A stretch of DNA of 64,000 nt from Apodospora peruviana (GCA_033439685.1 JAUEDM010000005.1:4216001-4280000); one strand, 5' to 3'; positions 43,765 through 56,365 are shown, numbered from the stretch's first letter. Numbers and translations are program-made. Notes: generated from the sequence alone by a model not told the origin.

Positions 43765-44765
43765 TCTTTCTGTCGATGTGTAAGACGGTATAGCGGTAGT
43801 GGGTTTAGATGAAAAAAAAAGAGTCTTGTGATCTCGAACTTGCTTAGAGGAGGAGTAGGTTGGTTGTTTGGAGACGTCAGCACGGTCGTCTCGTGATCAT
43901 GCGAGTCCGGGGTATCGACCGATAGATGGGAGTCAAGTTGATTGCGGGTAAATACTGATATAAGAAACAAAAAAAAGCCCGACAGAGCGGGATGAGGGAA
44001 TAGAATAGTAAAGATGGAGGTTCCAGGTTGTTGATGGGTTTCCGCTGAAACTGACACTTGTGACTCGTTGATCTTGGAAGTAATGAGGATTCCGATAGCT
44101 TGCTATCCAGGTTATACCGTCTTCCAATTGATCATCTTGGTAACTGGTATGTCCCGTTAAGCTTTGAATAAGGGTTGTGTTGTCGTTGGTGGAGCTCCTG
44201 GCGTGTTTTCTGCCCGAACAGCTGGATCCCTGCATTTAGCCTGCCCCTCGCCCGGAAACAAGACCCCACCTGAACCGCCGGGCGGGCACTAACGCCGAGG
44301 GGTTGTTGACCCCACCGATCTATAACTCGGGCCGCATTATAGCGAGCCACGGAGTCACATGTTCGGCATCAATGTCTCACCAACGGCAGTGGACAAACAA
44401 CTGAAGCACCCGGACTGATGCGAAGGAAGCTTCCAGAGAGTAACCTTGGGCATTACACTACTTGTTTCCGTCCACGGGGTACATTCCTGTCTAGTGACAG
44501 AGTTTAAGGGCATCAATGACGTCAGGGTTTGTGGTAACACGGAATACAAATGCGGAGAGAAACAGAAGATGGAGGGGTACGGATATGGAGGTCAACTTTG
44601 AGTGACTCGAAAACAAAGGCTATGAACGCTATGAAATACAGACAACGTGATGCATGAGTCGTTCCTGTGAGGGGTGGTAGTTGCCAATATGCTGACATGA
44701 ACAGATATCACTTTCTGGCCGCTGCCCCGGATCTAGTACCACCCTAAGCATCACCGGGTACCTGG
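43765..44765. other. Intergenic between the two rhamnose genes
   Basis: One kilobase with no gene seen. It should hold the LRA1 promoter and the LRA3 3' end. A block at 44220-44340 is GC-rich with direct CCGCCGGGCGGGC-type sequence, but no known binding site is claimed. Confidence 0.4.
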
Positions 44766-46252
44766 CTACTCTGATCTATCAGGCAGTGCCGTTCCCTCAG
44801 CCGCGACCGGCTTCTCCTCCACCTTTGCGGCGTCACCCTCCTGCGCAGGTGGGCTCAGCGAGGGCATTGGAGGCGGCCTCAAGAGGTAGGCACTCGGTAT
44901 CAGCTTGGCTCGCGCGACTGGGTTCAGCGTGAGGCCGAATCCCGGCTTATCCAGGTCGGCCGCAGTCAGGAACCCCTTCGTCGGGATAGGTTCATCAAGG
45001 AACAAGTCGCCAAAGACGGGAAGCACACTCTTTCCGTCGGGCGAGTTAGCGAGGTACTCCTGGAACGGCGTGTTCGGTTGGCTGATGACAAAGTGGTAGC
45101 TGTACGGGCCGCTGGCATGAGGTACAACGGGAATGTCGTACGCAGCCGCCATAGCCGCCACCTTGAGGAGCTCCGTCATGCCTCCGAGCCACATCACGTC
45201 TGGTTGGATGATGTCGAGGTTGCGGCCCTCAATCAGCTTGCGAAATCCGTAGCGCGAGTATTCATGCTCGCCGGTGGTGAACTTGATGGTAGGATGGGCG
45301 CGCTTGATCTGCTCGAAACCGTCCGTGTCATCGGGGCTAAGGCACTCCTCCCACCAGTTGATGTTGAGGTCCTCGCATGCCTTGGCAATCTCGATCGTGT
45401 AGGAAACGTTAAGCGACATGTAGCAGTCCACCATGAGAGGGAAGTCGGGTCCGATCGCCTCGCGGTGCTTGCGCAGGAACTCGACGTTCTTTTTGAGACC
45501 GGCGTGGCCCTCATCCGGGCAGTAAGGGAGTGGCACCTTGGCGCCCCAGAAACCCATCTCCTTGGCCGCCGTTGGCTCCGGACCGGTGCAGTAGAAGTCG
45601 ATGCGCTCCTTGGTGCTCCCTCCAATAAGCTTGTAAACGGGTTCGTTGCGAATCTTGCCCAGTAAATCCCAGAGGGCGAGGTCGATGACGGAGATGACGG
45701 CAACAGGTAGACCTTTGCGGCCGTAAAACATGGAAGCGCGGTACATCTGCTCGAAGAGATGGTTCGTGTTTCGCGGGTCGGCTCCGATCAAGAAACGTTC
45801 AAAATGCTGGTGAACCAGCCAGCAAGCCGGGGGACCTGAGGTTGTCTGTCAGCGGTGGCCGGCTGTATAATCTAAGACCAACGTACCGCCAAAGCCCGTC
45901 GCGAAGCCGACGGTGCCATCACTGGCCTCGATCTCGATAAAGAAGGATCCGAGGACATTGATACCCCAGCTGGTACGGGAGGTCCGGTACTTTTCCCATT
46001 TTGAGCACGGTGTAGAGATGGGAGAGTCGATCAACCTGTGTGGTGTTAGCTTAACCACTCATGAAACCTCAGCCCTCGAGAATGGTGGCCGTACCAGTGA
46101 CCGCCCTTGACATTGTGATAATCGCCACCTGCTAGACGTCAGCCATCATAAAATCGATCTGTTGAACGAGGACAGCACCCACCTGAACCGACACCGCCGA
46201 TCACGAAGGACCGCACACTCTTGATGGTAGGAAACTGTCTTACGGACGCCAT
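44766..46252 (-). CDS. LRA3: L-rhamnonate dehydratase
   Basis: Dehydrates L-rhamnonate to 2-keto-3-deoxy-L-rhamnonate (enolase superfamily, Mg2+). Four exons on the minus strand: 46252-46183, 46128-46095, 46035-45887 and 45835-44766. They are separated by introns of 54, 59 and 51 nt with standard borders, and the joined frame gives 440 residues, normal for the family. ATG 46252-46250 opens MASVRQFPTIKSVRSFVIGG. Signatures: GSFFIEIEASDGTVGFATGFGG across intron 3, LWDLLGKIRNEPVYKLIGG, metal-binding Asp in LMVDCYMSLN, Glu in WWEE and in TTGEHEYSRYGF, and the catalytic His in PVVPHASGPYSYHF. The ending is extended by an Ala/Glu-rich tail. LRA1 lies 1 kb downstream on the same strand. The later pathway genes (lactonase LRA2, aldolase LRA4) are not in this window. 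Confidence 0.92.
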
Positions 46253-48365
46253 GGTGGTGAAAGCTTATGTAAGGATATCACGAAATGAAGAATCGAAGTA
46301 TGAATCAGAAGCCAGAAGGAGAATGAGACAGGATGTATCCAGGACAGTGGCCATCTTATTGGGGAAAAGAAATACCTAGCGCCGGCTCTTGCAGAGAAGA
46401 CGGCCGCTTGGCAGCCATAGGGAGTGATCCAAAATGTGGGGGATCCTCGGCTTGAGGCGAAAGGGACAAAGGCGAGGAAAGAGTTGGTCGGGCGGTGATG
46501 CACCGACAATGGAAGCTTTTCGGGAGCATGAGGTCAGGCCCGAACATGAGTCCACCCAGTACCCTGTTCCAAAACGTGGAGTCTCGAGAGTTTGTTCGTC
46601 AACTCGACGCAGCCAGCGACCATCGCCCCCCCTTCAACCCCACCTTTTCCAGGCCAAGTTATATTGCCCGCATCGAGGATCACGTTGGGACAGCGCATCC
46701 ATACCCGGACACCGAGGGTGACCGCGGTGCGAGTTGGTCAGACTCACGGTCCTTTTACCCGTGTGTCGGGTACCCGGTGCCCCATGCAATCTTGCCAACG
46801 CCGGACGGACATAAGAAATGGGTTGAGGTTGAATGTCGGTCAACTTTGGCATGTGGCCGACGGTAACAGCTGCCCATGAAAAGAACCAGACAGAATGAGA
46901 CGAGATGGAACTGCAGTGTCCCGTGTTAGGTCCTTACTCAGGCAAGATGGGCCAGCCCGAAATAAGAAAAGAGACAATAAGGCCAGCGTCCCGGAGTTGT
47001 GGTTCGCTGGGTACGGTACTGGAGCTCCGAGATTTGCGGCGCACGGCGCGTGGCTTTCCACTCTGCCGCAGGAGGGAATGTTCTGAGCAGGAAGCCAACA
47101 TGTCGGCCGCACCAACAGGCGCAGTATGCCTGGCAGGTATTGGGCTTGCTTGGGCTGGGCAGGCGTAATCATTTGGGTTGCACTGCACCGACATGCAGAT
47201 GTTTGCTGCGGCCAAGCACTGGACTGGCAATCAACAAAGGAGAGCGTGACCTCCTGGGCTGCATCCATCGACGCTTCAGGACGCATCAGGACGTCCACGT
47301 TTCAATAAGAGCGGCTCGGGACCGCAGTTGGAAGACCGATAGACTCCTGATTCGGAATAAAAAAAATTATAACGGGAACGGCGGCGACGATGGCGACGGT
47401 GGCGGTCTGGATCGCGTCGTGGAGCGCCAACCGCGCTGGCAGACGTTGAAGGAAAGAGAGTTGCGGAAAGGAATCAGAGCCCCCCAAAGGATTTGACCGG
47501 GGATAAAAACCCGCTAACCCGATTCGCATTTTTGGAGGGGCTCGGATTTGGCAGCCCGAAGCCCGACATCCATTCTTACTGTATCCATGCCAAGTTCTTT
47601 GGAATCCCGTATTTGTTTGAACATGATGCCCGCCAGAAATAGAATTGTCTGAAGCATCGCGACCACGAGTTTGACTGGTTGAAGACCTGGGGGCTGAATG
47701 ACAGTTCGTGTTCCATCCGAGGGCCCAGATGGACTCCGAACTGCCTGGTGGCGACCCCTCATTTCAGGGTAAAAAATGGCGGGGCCCAGACAATCGCGAA
47801 CTTGGAACCCGGGGAAAGCAACCTGGTATTGAACAAAAGTGGAACTGAAGCGCGAGTCAGTCCGGTGTCGCTGCCATCCACTGCGATTGGCCTTCAACAA
47901 AGTTGGTTCCCCACACCCACGAAAACCACCACAACAGTGTAACCGTTCTCCTCGTGCACGGGTCTCGGCTGCACGACAGGAGACTTCAACACTACCTGGT
48001 CCTGGTGAGTTGATAAAATTATGGGGACAGGTTTCTTTGTGCTGCAATAATTAAACGCCCGCGCGTCTCTCCACCGACCGACAGCTGCCCTCGCTCCTCT
48101 ACTCAACATTACCCCGAACCACTCCCCGGAACCTGGACAGAGCTTCGAGCTCCCCAAGCTCTGTTCCCAGACAGCTGCCAGACCACCAGCGCCACGCCAT
48201 CGGGCCCTGTTGTCCAGAAGCACCGAGATCCCAAGCCTCCTGCTCGGTCGCTCGGCCGTGTTGACGTCCAGCTCCACCCACACACCACAGACACACACGC
48301 CGAACAGTGACAGCCACTGCAACTGCAAGACTGCCACTACCACTTGACCGTCACCGACACAGACC
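46253..48365. other. Long intergenic region between LRA3 and Zn2Cys6 gene
   Basis: About 2.1 kb without a supported gene; several 60-165 codon frames on both strands lack motifs. This is the divergent promoter region of the dehydratase (minus) and the regulator (plus). The last 300 bp before 48366 are C-rich with a CACAC run near 48290, typical of a long 5' leader. Confidence 0.5.
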
Positions 48366-51300
48366 ATGATGCAGGCCCAGTCCCAGCCTGCACCTAGGTA
48401 TAACGGTCAGCCACAGCAGCAGTCTTCACCGCACTCCTCCCATAACCCCGACAACGCCGAGAGCGATGATGCCCAGCAGAGTGGGGACGACGATGACGAC
48501 CGGGACGATCACCACGAGCTCTCCCGCAGTGGGAAGCGCAAACGGCCAATCTCTGTCTCGTAAGTCGGGTCCTCTATGCGCATCCTTCCTCGTCTGCCAT
48601 TTCGTCCCGTCTACCCCAGTTCCATCCGGCTTCGTCCTCAGTCTCATTGTCCCCACTCCCCATGCCTGCCTCTCCCCGTGTTGCATTCGATGCCTCGTCG
48701 TCGGATGACTCGTCGTCGGCTCCGCGTCCGAAAAGGGCCAAACATGAAGCTAACCCGAGTGCTGCTATTCCCAGATGTGAGCTTTGCAAGCAGCGGAAAG
48801 TAGGTTCTTCCGAGTTAGCGAACCCAGTTCCTTCTTCTCCTCGTCTTTGCGGCGAGCCTACCGTTTCCGGTCCTCGACCTTCCAAACCTATACAAACCCA
48901 GTGGCCACCGCTGACCGGGACATCAGGTGAAATGTGACCGTGGACAACCGTCTTGCGGCTGGTGCACCCGCAATGGCGCATTATGCGAGTACAAGGAGCG
49001 AAAGAAACCTGGGTTGCGGGCAGGCTACGGGCGTGAGCTCGAGCAACGCCTCGACAAACTGGAGGAGATATTGAGGGCGCATTCCGAGATACTCCAAGCT
49101 TCCCTCGCCTCCCACACAAGCCCCACGAGCGTACATAGCCATGGTTTGACACACCACAATGCGCCGCCGAGTGTCAAGGGCAGCAACGCGAGCCTCCCCA
49201 GCTTACCGAGTGACCACGGCACACCCCGCGAAGCTGGTCCGCCGTCGATATTTGCGAGGTCAGGCCCCGATGCCGTCCGAACACCGCAAGCCGAGACCGC
49301 TCTGTTTCTGCAGAAGCCGTCCACCTCGATGGAGTTTGTGCTACCACCCCCTACGCCAGCGCTACACGACGGCTTCCAGACTATGCCAAGCGTCTCACCA
49401 CAGAACCATGGGCATACAATAACACCCAGCGCTGCAGCACAGGAGTACTATGGCGCCGGTGCTGGTCCTGCCGCTGTACATTCCACAACCGGTACGATCA
49501 GCCAGAACCAGGGACAGGCGGCCGCGGATCACGAACTTCCCCCTTATGACCTCCTATATGCCTTGGTTGATCTCTACTTCAGGCACATCAACACGTGGTG
49601 TCCGATTCTGCATCGCAAAACCACCCTAGACTCATTATTCGGACCGTCAATAACCGAAGAAACAGATAAGATCTTGTTGCACGCTATAGTCGCAACGACA
49701 TTGAGGTATTCAACCGATACCAGGTTAACAGAAGAGAAGCGGCGTCATTACCACGATGTCGCCAAGGAACGCGTACTGCTGTATGGCTTGCAGCATTCTT
49801 CTGTAAAATCACTCCAGGCTCTCGTCATTCTCGCCTTGGACCTGTGCGGCAGCGGTAACGGCCCGCCGGGATGGAACGTCATGGCCCTGATCACACGGTC
49901 CGTTGTCCAACTCGGGCTTTCGGTCGAGACTAACTCGCTTTCCGTCACACCTAACTATACTTCCATCTACACCCTACGCGCCATGATTCTCCCGGAACCA
50001 CGCGACTTCATTGAGGAAGAGTCACGTAGGCGACTCTTTTGGATGGTCTATCTGCTGGACCGATATGCCACCATTGCCACGGCTTTCGAGTTTGCGCTGG
50101 ACGACAAGGAGATCGATCGCACCCTGCCCTGTCGCGATGACTTGTGGATCAAAAACCAAAAGGTCGACACTCGGTGGTTTCGCGTGGATGACAGCAGACC
50201 CTGGGACCCAAACAGCAACGCGAATGGGAGTTCGGCTGAATATGAGATCAACAAGCCCGAGAACCTGGGTGCTTTCAGTTACTACATTGAGATTCTGGGC
50301 ATATTGTCCAAAATCCACAAATTTTTGAAGCTTCCTGTCGATATCAGCGCCCTATCCGACGTCGAAGCGTGGCAGATGCGGTACAAGGAGCTTGACAACA
50401 TGCTGTCATCGTGGAAATTCGGCCTTCCGACTGAGTATGGCAATATGGCAAAACTTTTTCAACCTGGCTCCGCAAAGTCGCTCAATTGCGGCTGGGTCAT
50501 GCTCCATGCAACATTTCATACAGCCATGATCCGGCTGCACTCGTCGGCTGCCTACCCGACGACACGCTCACCCATCTTCACGCCAAGTTACAGTGCGGCG
50601 CAAAGATGCCACGCGGCTGTCGAAAACATCGCAGCTCTGGGCGAGTTTGTCGTCAACAGCGGACTCCTCGTGAAACTCGGTCCTCCGTTTGCTTTTACCC
50701 TTTGGGTAGCCGCCAGAGTGCTCCTCGTGCACGGCAGCACGGTAGAGCGCAAGCTCAGCCCGCAGATCGGCTTCTTCGTCGATACACTGCGGGATATGGG
50801 CCGCTACTGGCCCGTGGCTGCGCGCTACAGCGAGCTCCTCAGCCGTGTGCTGGACGAGCACCGGGACAGCGAGAGGCAGGGCGACGGCGTGACACCCAGC
50901 AGCGTCAAGATCCTTGCGGACATGCGTCGTACCGCATTTGATCTCGACTTTCTGATCAGCCGACAGCCGCGTCATAACCATATGCCGTTGCCCACGAATG
51001 GCGGCGGGTTGGGTAACGGGGGCGGAGGGGCCTGGCAAGCTCGTTTTCCCAGCGTCACACCTGTACGGACACCTGCGCCGAACGAGCTCGAATATCTAGA
51101 CGTGTTTGACTTCTTCAACGTGCCCCGGCTGCCGTTTGGACCCACAAGTGGGAATGCTGGCGACGCGGGCACCGGTGGAAACAGCGCCGCTTCCACCGCC
51201 GCCGGGGGAGAAGTGCGTGCTGAAGGGGCCCGGGTGGATGCTGCTGTGACGACGACTGCGAGCAATGCTAATGGGACAACCACGGCTGCTGTCTCGGGCG

Positions 51301-51383
51301 AGTTTAATATCACCGACTTTATGGTGGATGCGAATAGGGATTGGTTTAAGCAGGAAGGGAGCAAGTTCAGCATGCCGTCTTGA
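48366..51383 (+). CDS. Zn2Cys6 transcription factor with fungal-specific domain
   Basis: Nuclear DNA-binding regulator. Three exons: 48366-48559, 48775-48799 and 48927-51383. The 215-nt and 127-nt introns (GTAAG..CCCAG, GTAGG..ATCAG) leave a frame of 891 residues. Exon 1 is Gln/Ser/Asp-rich and ends with the basic run SGKRKRPISVS. The zinc cluster spans the tiny 25-nt exon 2 and exon 3: Cys66, 69, 76, 83, 86, 93 (spacing 2-6-6-2-6). A linker YKERKKPGLRAGYGRELEQR and a short coiled coil (LDKLEEILRAHSEIL) follow. The fungal TF domain begins about residue 280 (YALVDLYFRHINTWCPILHR) and includes ESRRRLFWMVYLLDRY. The C-terminus is Gly/Ala/Thr-rich. It faces LRA3 divergently across 2.1 kb, so a role in rhamnose control is possible but unproven. 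The zinc-cluster sequence belongs to a conserved Sordariomycete group, not to one known as a sugar regulator. Confidence 0.92.
48661..48774 (+). other. Possible alternative first exon of the Zn2Cys6 gene
   Basis: Within intron 1, ATG at 48661 opens MPASPRVAFDASSSDDSSSA then PRPKRAKHEANPSAAIPR. It runs without a stop and in frame straight into CELCKQRK of exon 2, without needing a splice. Transcription starting inside the intron would make a zinc-cluster protein with a different basic N-terminus. Seen in sequence; expression not known. Confidence 0.4.
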
Positions 51384-52728
51384 TGTCGTTTTTGTCACGA
51401 GGTGTATTGTGTGTAGCGGACGTGTTTGCGTAAATAATTTGTAATTTGACTGCATCAGACAAACGTCCGGCATGGGCGTTGGCGGGTCTTTGAGAGGCAT
51501 CTTTGGGATTGAAGGAAAGGAAGTTTGGCTTGGGATTTTGAATTTCTTTTGTGATTGTTATATATCCAGCATACCACATTGAGCGATCTAGTAATTACTT
51601 TAGCATACGTGTAGATATCGGCTTTCGGGGCGGTGGCTCAAGCTGAGCTGAGACTTGCTGGATCGAGGCTTCGAGACAAAGCAAGGGAAACAACTTGCTC
51701 GCGCATAGTGAAACAAACTACTTCTTTTTGTTTCATGGCGTTGATACAGCACTTCATCTCCTAACCCAGGGGAAGTACGGATTACTGCAGTTGGTGAAGT
51801 CCCCAAAGCCAAAATTGACGGTGCTCAAGGCAAGAAAGGTGAAGGCTGGAGGAGGGCGGCGATTGGTGGTGAGGGGTTCACTGTGGTTCACTTAAGTTTG
51901 TGAGGGTCTGGATCGTCGTCATTTTGACAGGGGTTGATCTCGTGGACGGCTCGCTGTCCTGTCCCGCTGCCCGCTTGTACCTGACGTGACGCGGGGCAAA
52001 TCACGGTGCCTTGCTGGACCTGGGGATGAGTTTGACGCGACCTGATGACAGACCTCCCGTCACCTGCGGCCGTGTAAATGGCCAACCTTCAGGGCCACCG
52101 CGAGCGACCTCCCCAGCCACAGAATTCTTTCCATGGGTCGTTTCAAGGTCCTGAGTTCTTAAGATGTCGTCTCTTCAAGATTTTTAACCTCGTTTCTCAC
52201 CACCAAATTCTTGTTGTCGGTGATGCGCCAGTTCTGACAGAAACTCGTCAATTTAACGGCCGGAACGAAAACCGGGTTAGCGTGTCAGAGCGCGATTGAA
52301 CGAGAACGTCCCACGTCGCACGGCGCACGCAGCGAACATCCCGGCTCCACCCCAGCAGCCACGGGCCGACACCCACTCCACTGAGACCTCGACCGCCGCA
52401 GTGATTTTCGAGTGAGTCGCGCCAGCATTTCCTGGTTCCTGGTCCTGCACGGCGATCTCAGCGACGTCGAACCGTCGCGTCCGAGAGCGCTGTCAACGCC
52501 CTTTCGCCTTTCGAACCTAGAAGCCATAACCTTGAGCAAATCCACCACACGTTTCTCTTTTCGTGATTTCACTCCTTTCTTCGACGACCAAACTTTCCTT
52601 TCAGTACGCCGCGCCCGAGCACCACACACGCCCAACGCAATACCCGATCGAGACATCGCGACTATGGTGTCGCCCGCGACGACCGCCGATAACCACCGAT
52701 CTCGCCTTCCGCCGCAATAGGAACAGGA
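51384..52728. other. Intergenic, no gene seen
   Basis: About 1.3 kb with only shadow frames. The part after 52280 is GC-rich and is likely the promoter and 5' leader of the coiled-coil gene. Confidence 0.45.
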
Positions 52729-55448
52729 ATGGCAGCCAGCGACATCATGCACGAAGGAGCTGAGCCGCCGAGAGACGCCATGGAGGGCGTCGATGTTGTC
52801 GGATCGCAGCCGGCCGACCTCCGGTGCTGCTGTGGGAAGGAGGAGTGTGTCTTTCTGAGACATAATTGCTCGGTTCTCTTGAGCGTCGAGCGGGATGTCC
52901 ATGCTGCTGCGAAAATGGGGCAGGTATGTCTTGCCGTATTCCTTCCTTTGATCCCATGCTTTTGCGCTATCCTCGAGAGCTACTCTTTGTTATCCTTCGG
53001 GACTTTATTTGCTTGCGTACACACCCCGCCATGCATCACTCATTGTTCGAGTTGACGTACTTGACCCACTATCACCAGCACCATTCCAGTCTTTACATGC
53101 TACCTGCATATTCCCATCCTAGCTAGCTTCCTTGTTGGATATCCTCATGTGTTTACACAATGGCTATCGACCAAGCGCTATGGAGATCTCACCAGCAGAG
53201 ACGAGAGGACTGCTTTCCCTCGCTAACATTCGCACTCCAGACCCTTCTTGCCCGCCATGAGGCATACATGGCCTCGGCCGAGCGTGAACGTGTCGAGCTG
53301 GCCACACGTATCGAACAGCTAGAACGCGAGAATACCGAGCTTGAGGCCAAAAACAAACTAGCCACCGACGAAAACCACACTCTGCGAGACGAACTCGAAA
53401 GCCTCAACGAAGTCGTCAAAGACGCCGATACCAGGATAGAAGCCCTCGAGGCAACACTTCGCGATACCCAACGGGAGGTACGGAGGCTAGAGGCTGCCGC
53501 CGCAAGGGCTGCCACTCTCGAGCGCCAGATCGCTTTGTTGGAGGAAGAGCAGATGACGCTGCAAAATACGCTTGTTCACACCCGGGAAGAAGCTCGGACA
53601 GCGATGCATAGATGGAGGGAAGCTGAAAGAGGCATCACTGAGATGCAGGAGCAGCTGGAACGCATGGAGAAGGAGGCCAGAGAGGAAAGGGAACGCCACG
53701 TCGAAGTCCTTGGGCGGATGGAGAGGCAACGCTGCATGGAAAAGGAACTCAATACGGCAGCAGGCAGGCTTAAGGGGGCAGCCGCCGTGAGGTCCATGAC
53801 CGACAGCAAGAACGGACACAACGTGGTGTCGTATTTCGTGCGCGATCTCCTGCAGGACAACGCTACGCTGCAGGTGGGCATGGCGGAACTGCGCGAGATG
53901 TTGATGAACTCGAACGACGAGATACAGATGCTGCGAGAGCAACTAGTATTTCATCAGCCAATGTCTCAAGAAGACCTCAGTTCAACCCCTACGCTACGAG
54001 CCGAATTGCAAACGAAAGAACCTCCTACGCCTTCTCCAGCAAAGGTATCGCAGGAGTTGCACATCCACCATCACTACCATGTTAGCCAAAAGGCAGAAGC
54101 GAAAAAGCCCAAGAAGAGGAGGCAAGGACTTACCCCCGGCATCTTCACTCCGCCGCAAGTATCTGCACCCTCGTCGCCTATGACACACCCTACTCAGTGG
54201 CAGACCAACCACCGCGGGCACCTCGCCGCCCACGCCCCGAAAGATTCGACCTCCACGATATCGATACCACCAAACGCACGCTGGTCTTTGATGTCGGATA
54301 ATCCATCAGACTTTGCACCATCCTCAGCCCCAAGTTCTCCACCATCTGCGAATCGGAATTCGATGTTCGACCGGAGCATGATGGATATGTCTTTCCCTAC
54401 ATCTCCTACTACGAGTGTGGACCCGATGTCTCCAGTCTGGAGATCTCACAGGAAGCAAACATCAGAGCTCTCCGGAAAAAGCCCTTCCATGGCGGCCGCA
54501 TTCTTTCCAACTAACATGTCGCATTCCTACGCCTCGTTCCCTTCGCATCCGCATCCCCTCACAAACCTTGTTCTTGGTGAAGAGGCCGCATCGCAGGACG
54601 CGGCTAGCCCATACACAACCGACGATATACCCGAACTTACACGAAATGTCCCTTCAGCCGACGACACAACCCTCGACACCATTAGCACAGATGCTGAGGG
54701 TGATGACGAGTTTGGGTCTAGGCTCCGCCCGCCTGAGACCGACCACTATGACCCACGAGTGGAGCAACGCCCGCGAGGCCTGCGGCGCGTCATCTCACAT
54801 GAATCAATCATGTCTCTCTCCAACGGCATGGACATACACACCTTGAAGGCTCGTCCGAGTCAACTGACGCTTCGACCGCTCGGTCTGACTGCTGCAGGCA
54901 CCAATCTGAGTGCCGTTACTGCCAGCCCAACGATTGCTCGGGGTATCCCTGACGGCAAGAGGACGAGCGTGCTTCTTAGGGACAACCTATCCATGGCTGG
55001 ACTGGGAGTGCCAATGGGCAAGACCCGTGATGGGAATCGTGTTGTATCGAACCCCGCCGCCCACAACAGGACCGCCTCCAGACAGTCCAGTAGTAGTACG
55101 CTGGGGAAGCTGGTTTCGTGGCGGCCTTGGGGAGGGTCCACCAGTTCCCAGCCGTCGCCTAACCCGAGTCCAGTTGGGTCTCCGGTCATCGGGACGACTA
55201 CTACAGTTCCCGCTGCTATCCAGAATCCTACCATCGCGTCTATCACCAAGTCCACGCAGGCGTCTCCCCAGGGGAGTTTGTCATCCGCAGGAACATTCCG
55301 CGCGCCGGGCATCAACCAGCCGGGAGTGATTCCGGGGTTTCATGAGTATTTTGCTAGGCATCAACGGAAGGGGTTGCCGAGTAAGGTGACGCCTGACGAT
55401 TTGGAGCAGATTGAAGAGGCGATGAGGGAGGTTCTGGATGATGGGTGA
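52729..55448 (+). CDS. Long coiled-coil protein conserved in filamentous fungi, unknown function
   Basis: Two exons, 52729-52923 and 53241-55448, joined across a 317-nt GTATG..CCAG intron (phase 0), giving about 800 residues. An open frame begins inside the intron at 53160, but its first 27 codons are not conserved-looking and the splice restores the family junction KMGQ-TLLARHEAYM, so I prefer the spliced model. The N-terminus has a cysteine-rich motif LRCCCGKEECVFLRHNC, perhaps metal-binding. From about residue 65 to 250 there is a continuous coiled coil (RIEQLERENTELEAKNKLAT, LEEEQMTLQNTLVHTREEAR, EQLERMEKEAREERERHVEV). Conserved blocks follow: NVVSYFVRDLLQDNATLQVG, MAELREMLMNSNDEIQMLRE, then LHIHHHYHV. 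The second half is Ser/Pro/Thr-rich and disordered-looking. The C-terminal tail PGFHEYFARHQRKGLP is also family-typical. Function unknown; a scaffold role is an inference. Confidence 0.8.
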
Positions 55449-56263
55449 TTGACCTATTTCTCTATATTCTTGGGTGATTACAAGTGTGGATAATGAGCGC
55501 GGGAGGCTGTACAAACTACTAGCATTTTTGTTTTCCTTTTTTTGCATTACGGGCGGTGTTGAACTTTCTTTCGCTGGGCTCTGTACCCCTTTTTTCTTTT
55601 GTTGGCCTACAACTTGATATCCTGGGTTAGAGCATGAGCATGCATCGAGCACTGGATAGGCGGGGTCTCTTGAGCATAGCTGGATAGGGAGGATTGCATT
55701 CGTTTACTCATCTAATACCCGGTTTCTTTGTCAACCTACCTGGATAGCCGGCGGTGATCGGCTGGATTCCTACATACACAGTACATATTTATACATAATA
55801 CTAAGACGGAGGGGAAGAAGCATATAATCAACAAATATTTATTACCTGTGTTTTTTGCTAGGTCGTGGTATGATGTGCGAGTAATTAAGCGAACTCCGTC
55901 TTCATGCAAGGTCGTAGTTGCTATTATACATGGTGATAATACCTCGGGAGGCTGCGTCTGGTTAGTTTGCTTGCTAAGGCAAGATGTGGTTGTTTAGTAA
56001 TCTTCTCTTTCTCGCAGGACAAGCTTTAGTAATTAGTGGCTACAAACTGGATAGATCAACAGAAAGGAATCCAAGAACAGATTATCTTCACCACAGAGTT
56101 ATGTGACAAACAGATGTTCGTGTCAGTTTTGATTTGGTAAGGGTTTCCTGGCATGCTGTCTGTCATCCATTGTATCCACAACAAGCTTTCCACAACCGCA
56201 TGTTCATCCCCACAAGCGGTATAGAAGGAGTGGAACACAAAAAGGAAACAATAATAAGCAGTA
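55449..56263. other. Intergenic, AT-rich
   Basis: No gene is seen. It contains the 3' flank of the coiled-coil gene and the 5' flank of the tRNA-Ser gene. Confidence 0.5.
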
Positions 56264-56365
56264 GTCACTCTGGCGGAGTGGTTAACGCGCTGCCCTGCTA
56301 ATTTCCTCTGTTAGCTTGCTTAGGCAGTTCCTTCGGGAGCGTAGGTTCGAATCCTACGGGTGACG
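56264..56365 (+). tRNA. tRNA-Ser (GCT) with 21-nt intron
   Basis: Acceptor GTCACTC pairs with GGGTGAC, with G as discriminator base. D-arm TGGCGGAGTGGTTAACGC. The anticodon stem CTGCC/GGCAG encloses loop CTGCTAA, anticodon GCT at 56297-56299. A long variable arm TTCCTTCGGGAGC marks a type II (serine) tRNA. The T-arm is GTAGG-TTCGAAT-CCTAC. An intron of 21 nt (about 56301-56321) follows position 37 and contains TTAGC, complementary to the anticodon loop. Mature length is 81 nt. Confidence 0.93.

Noticed and set aside
48366..51383. Naming the regulator as the known rhamnose activator of Aspergillus (RhaR) or yeast TRC1
   Set aside because: The zinc-cluster sequence does not match what I know of those proteins; adjacency alone is not enough for a symbol.
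53160..53240. Start of the coiled-coil gene at ATG 53160
   Set aside because: These 27 codons lie within a GTATG..CCAG intron; splicing from 52923 to 53241 keeps frame and restores the family-type junction.
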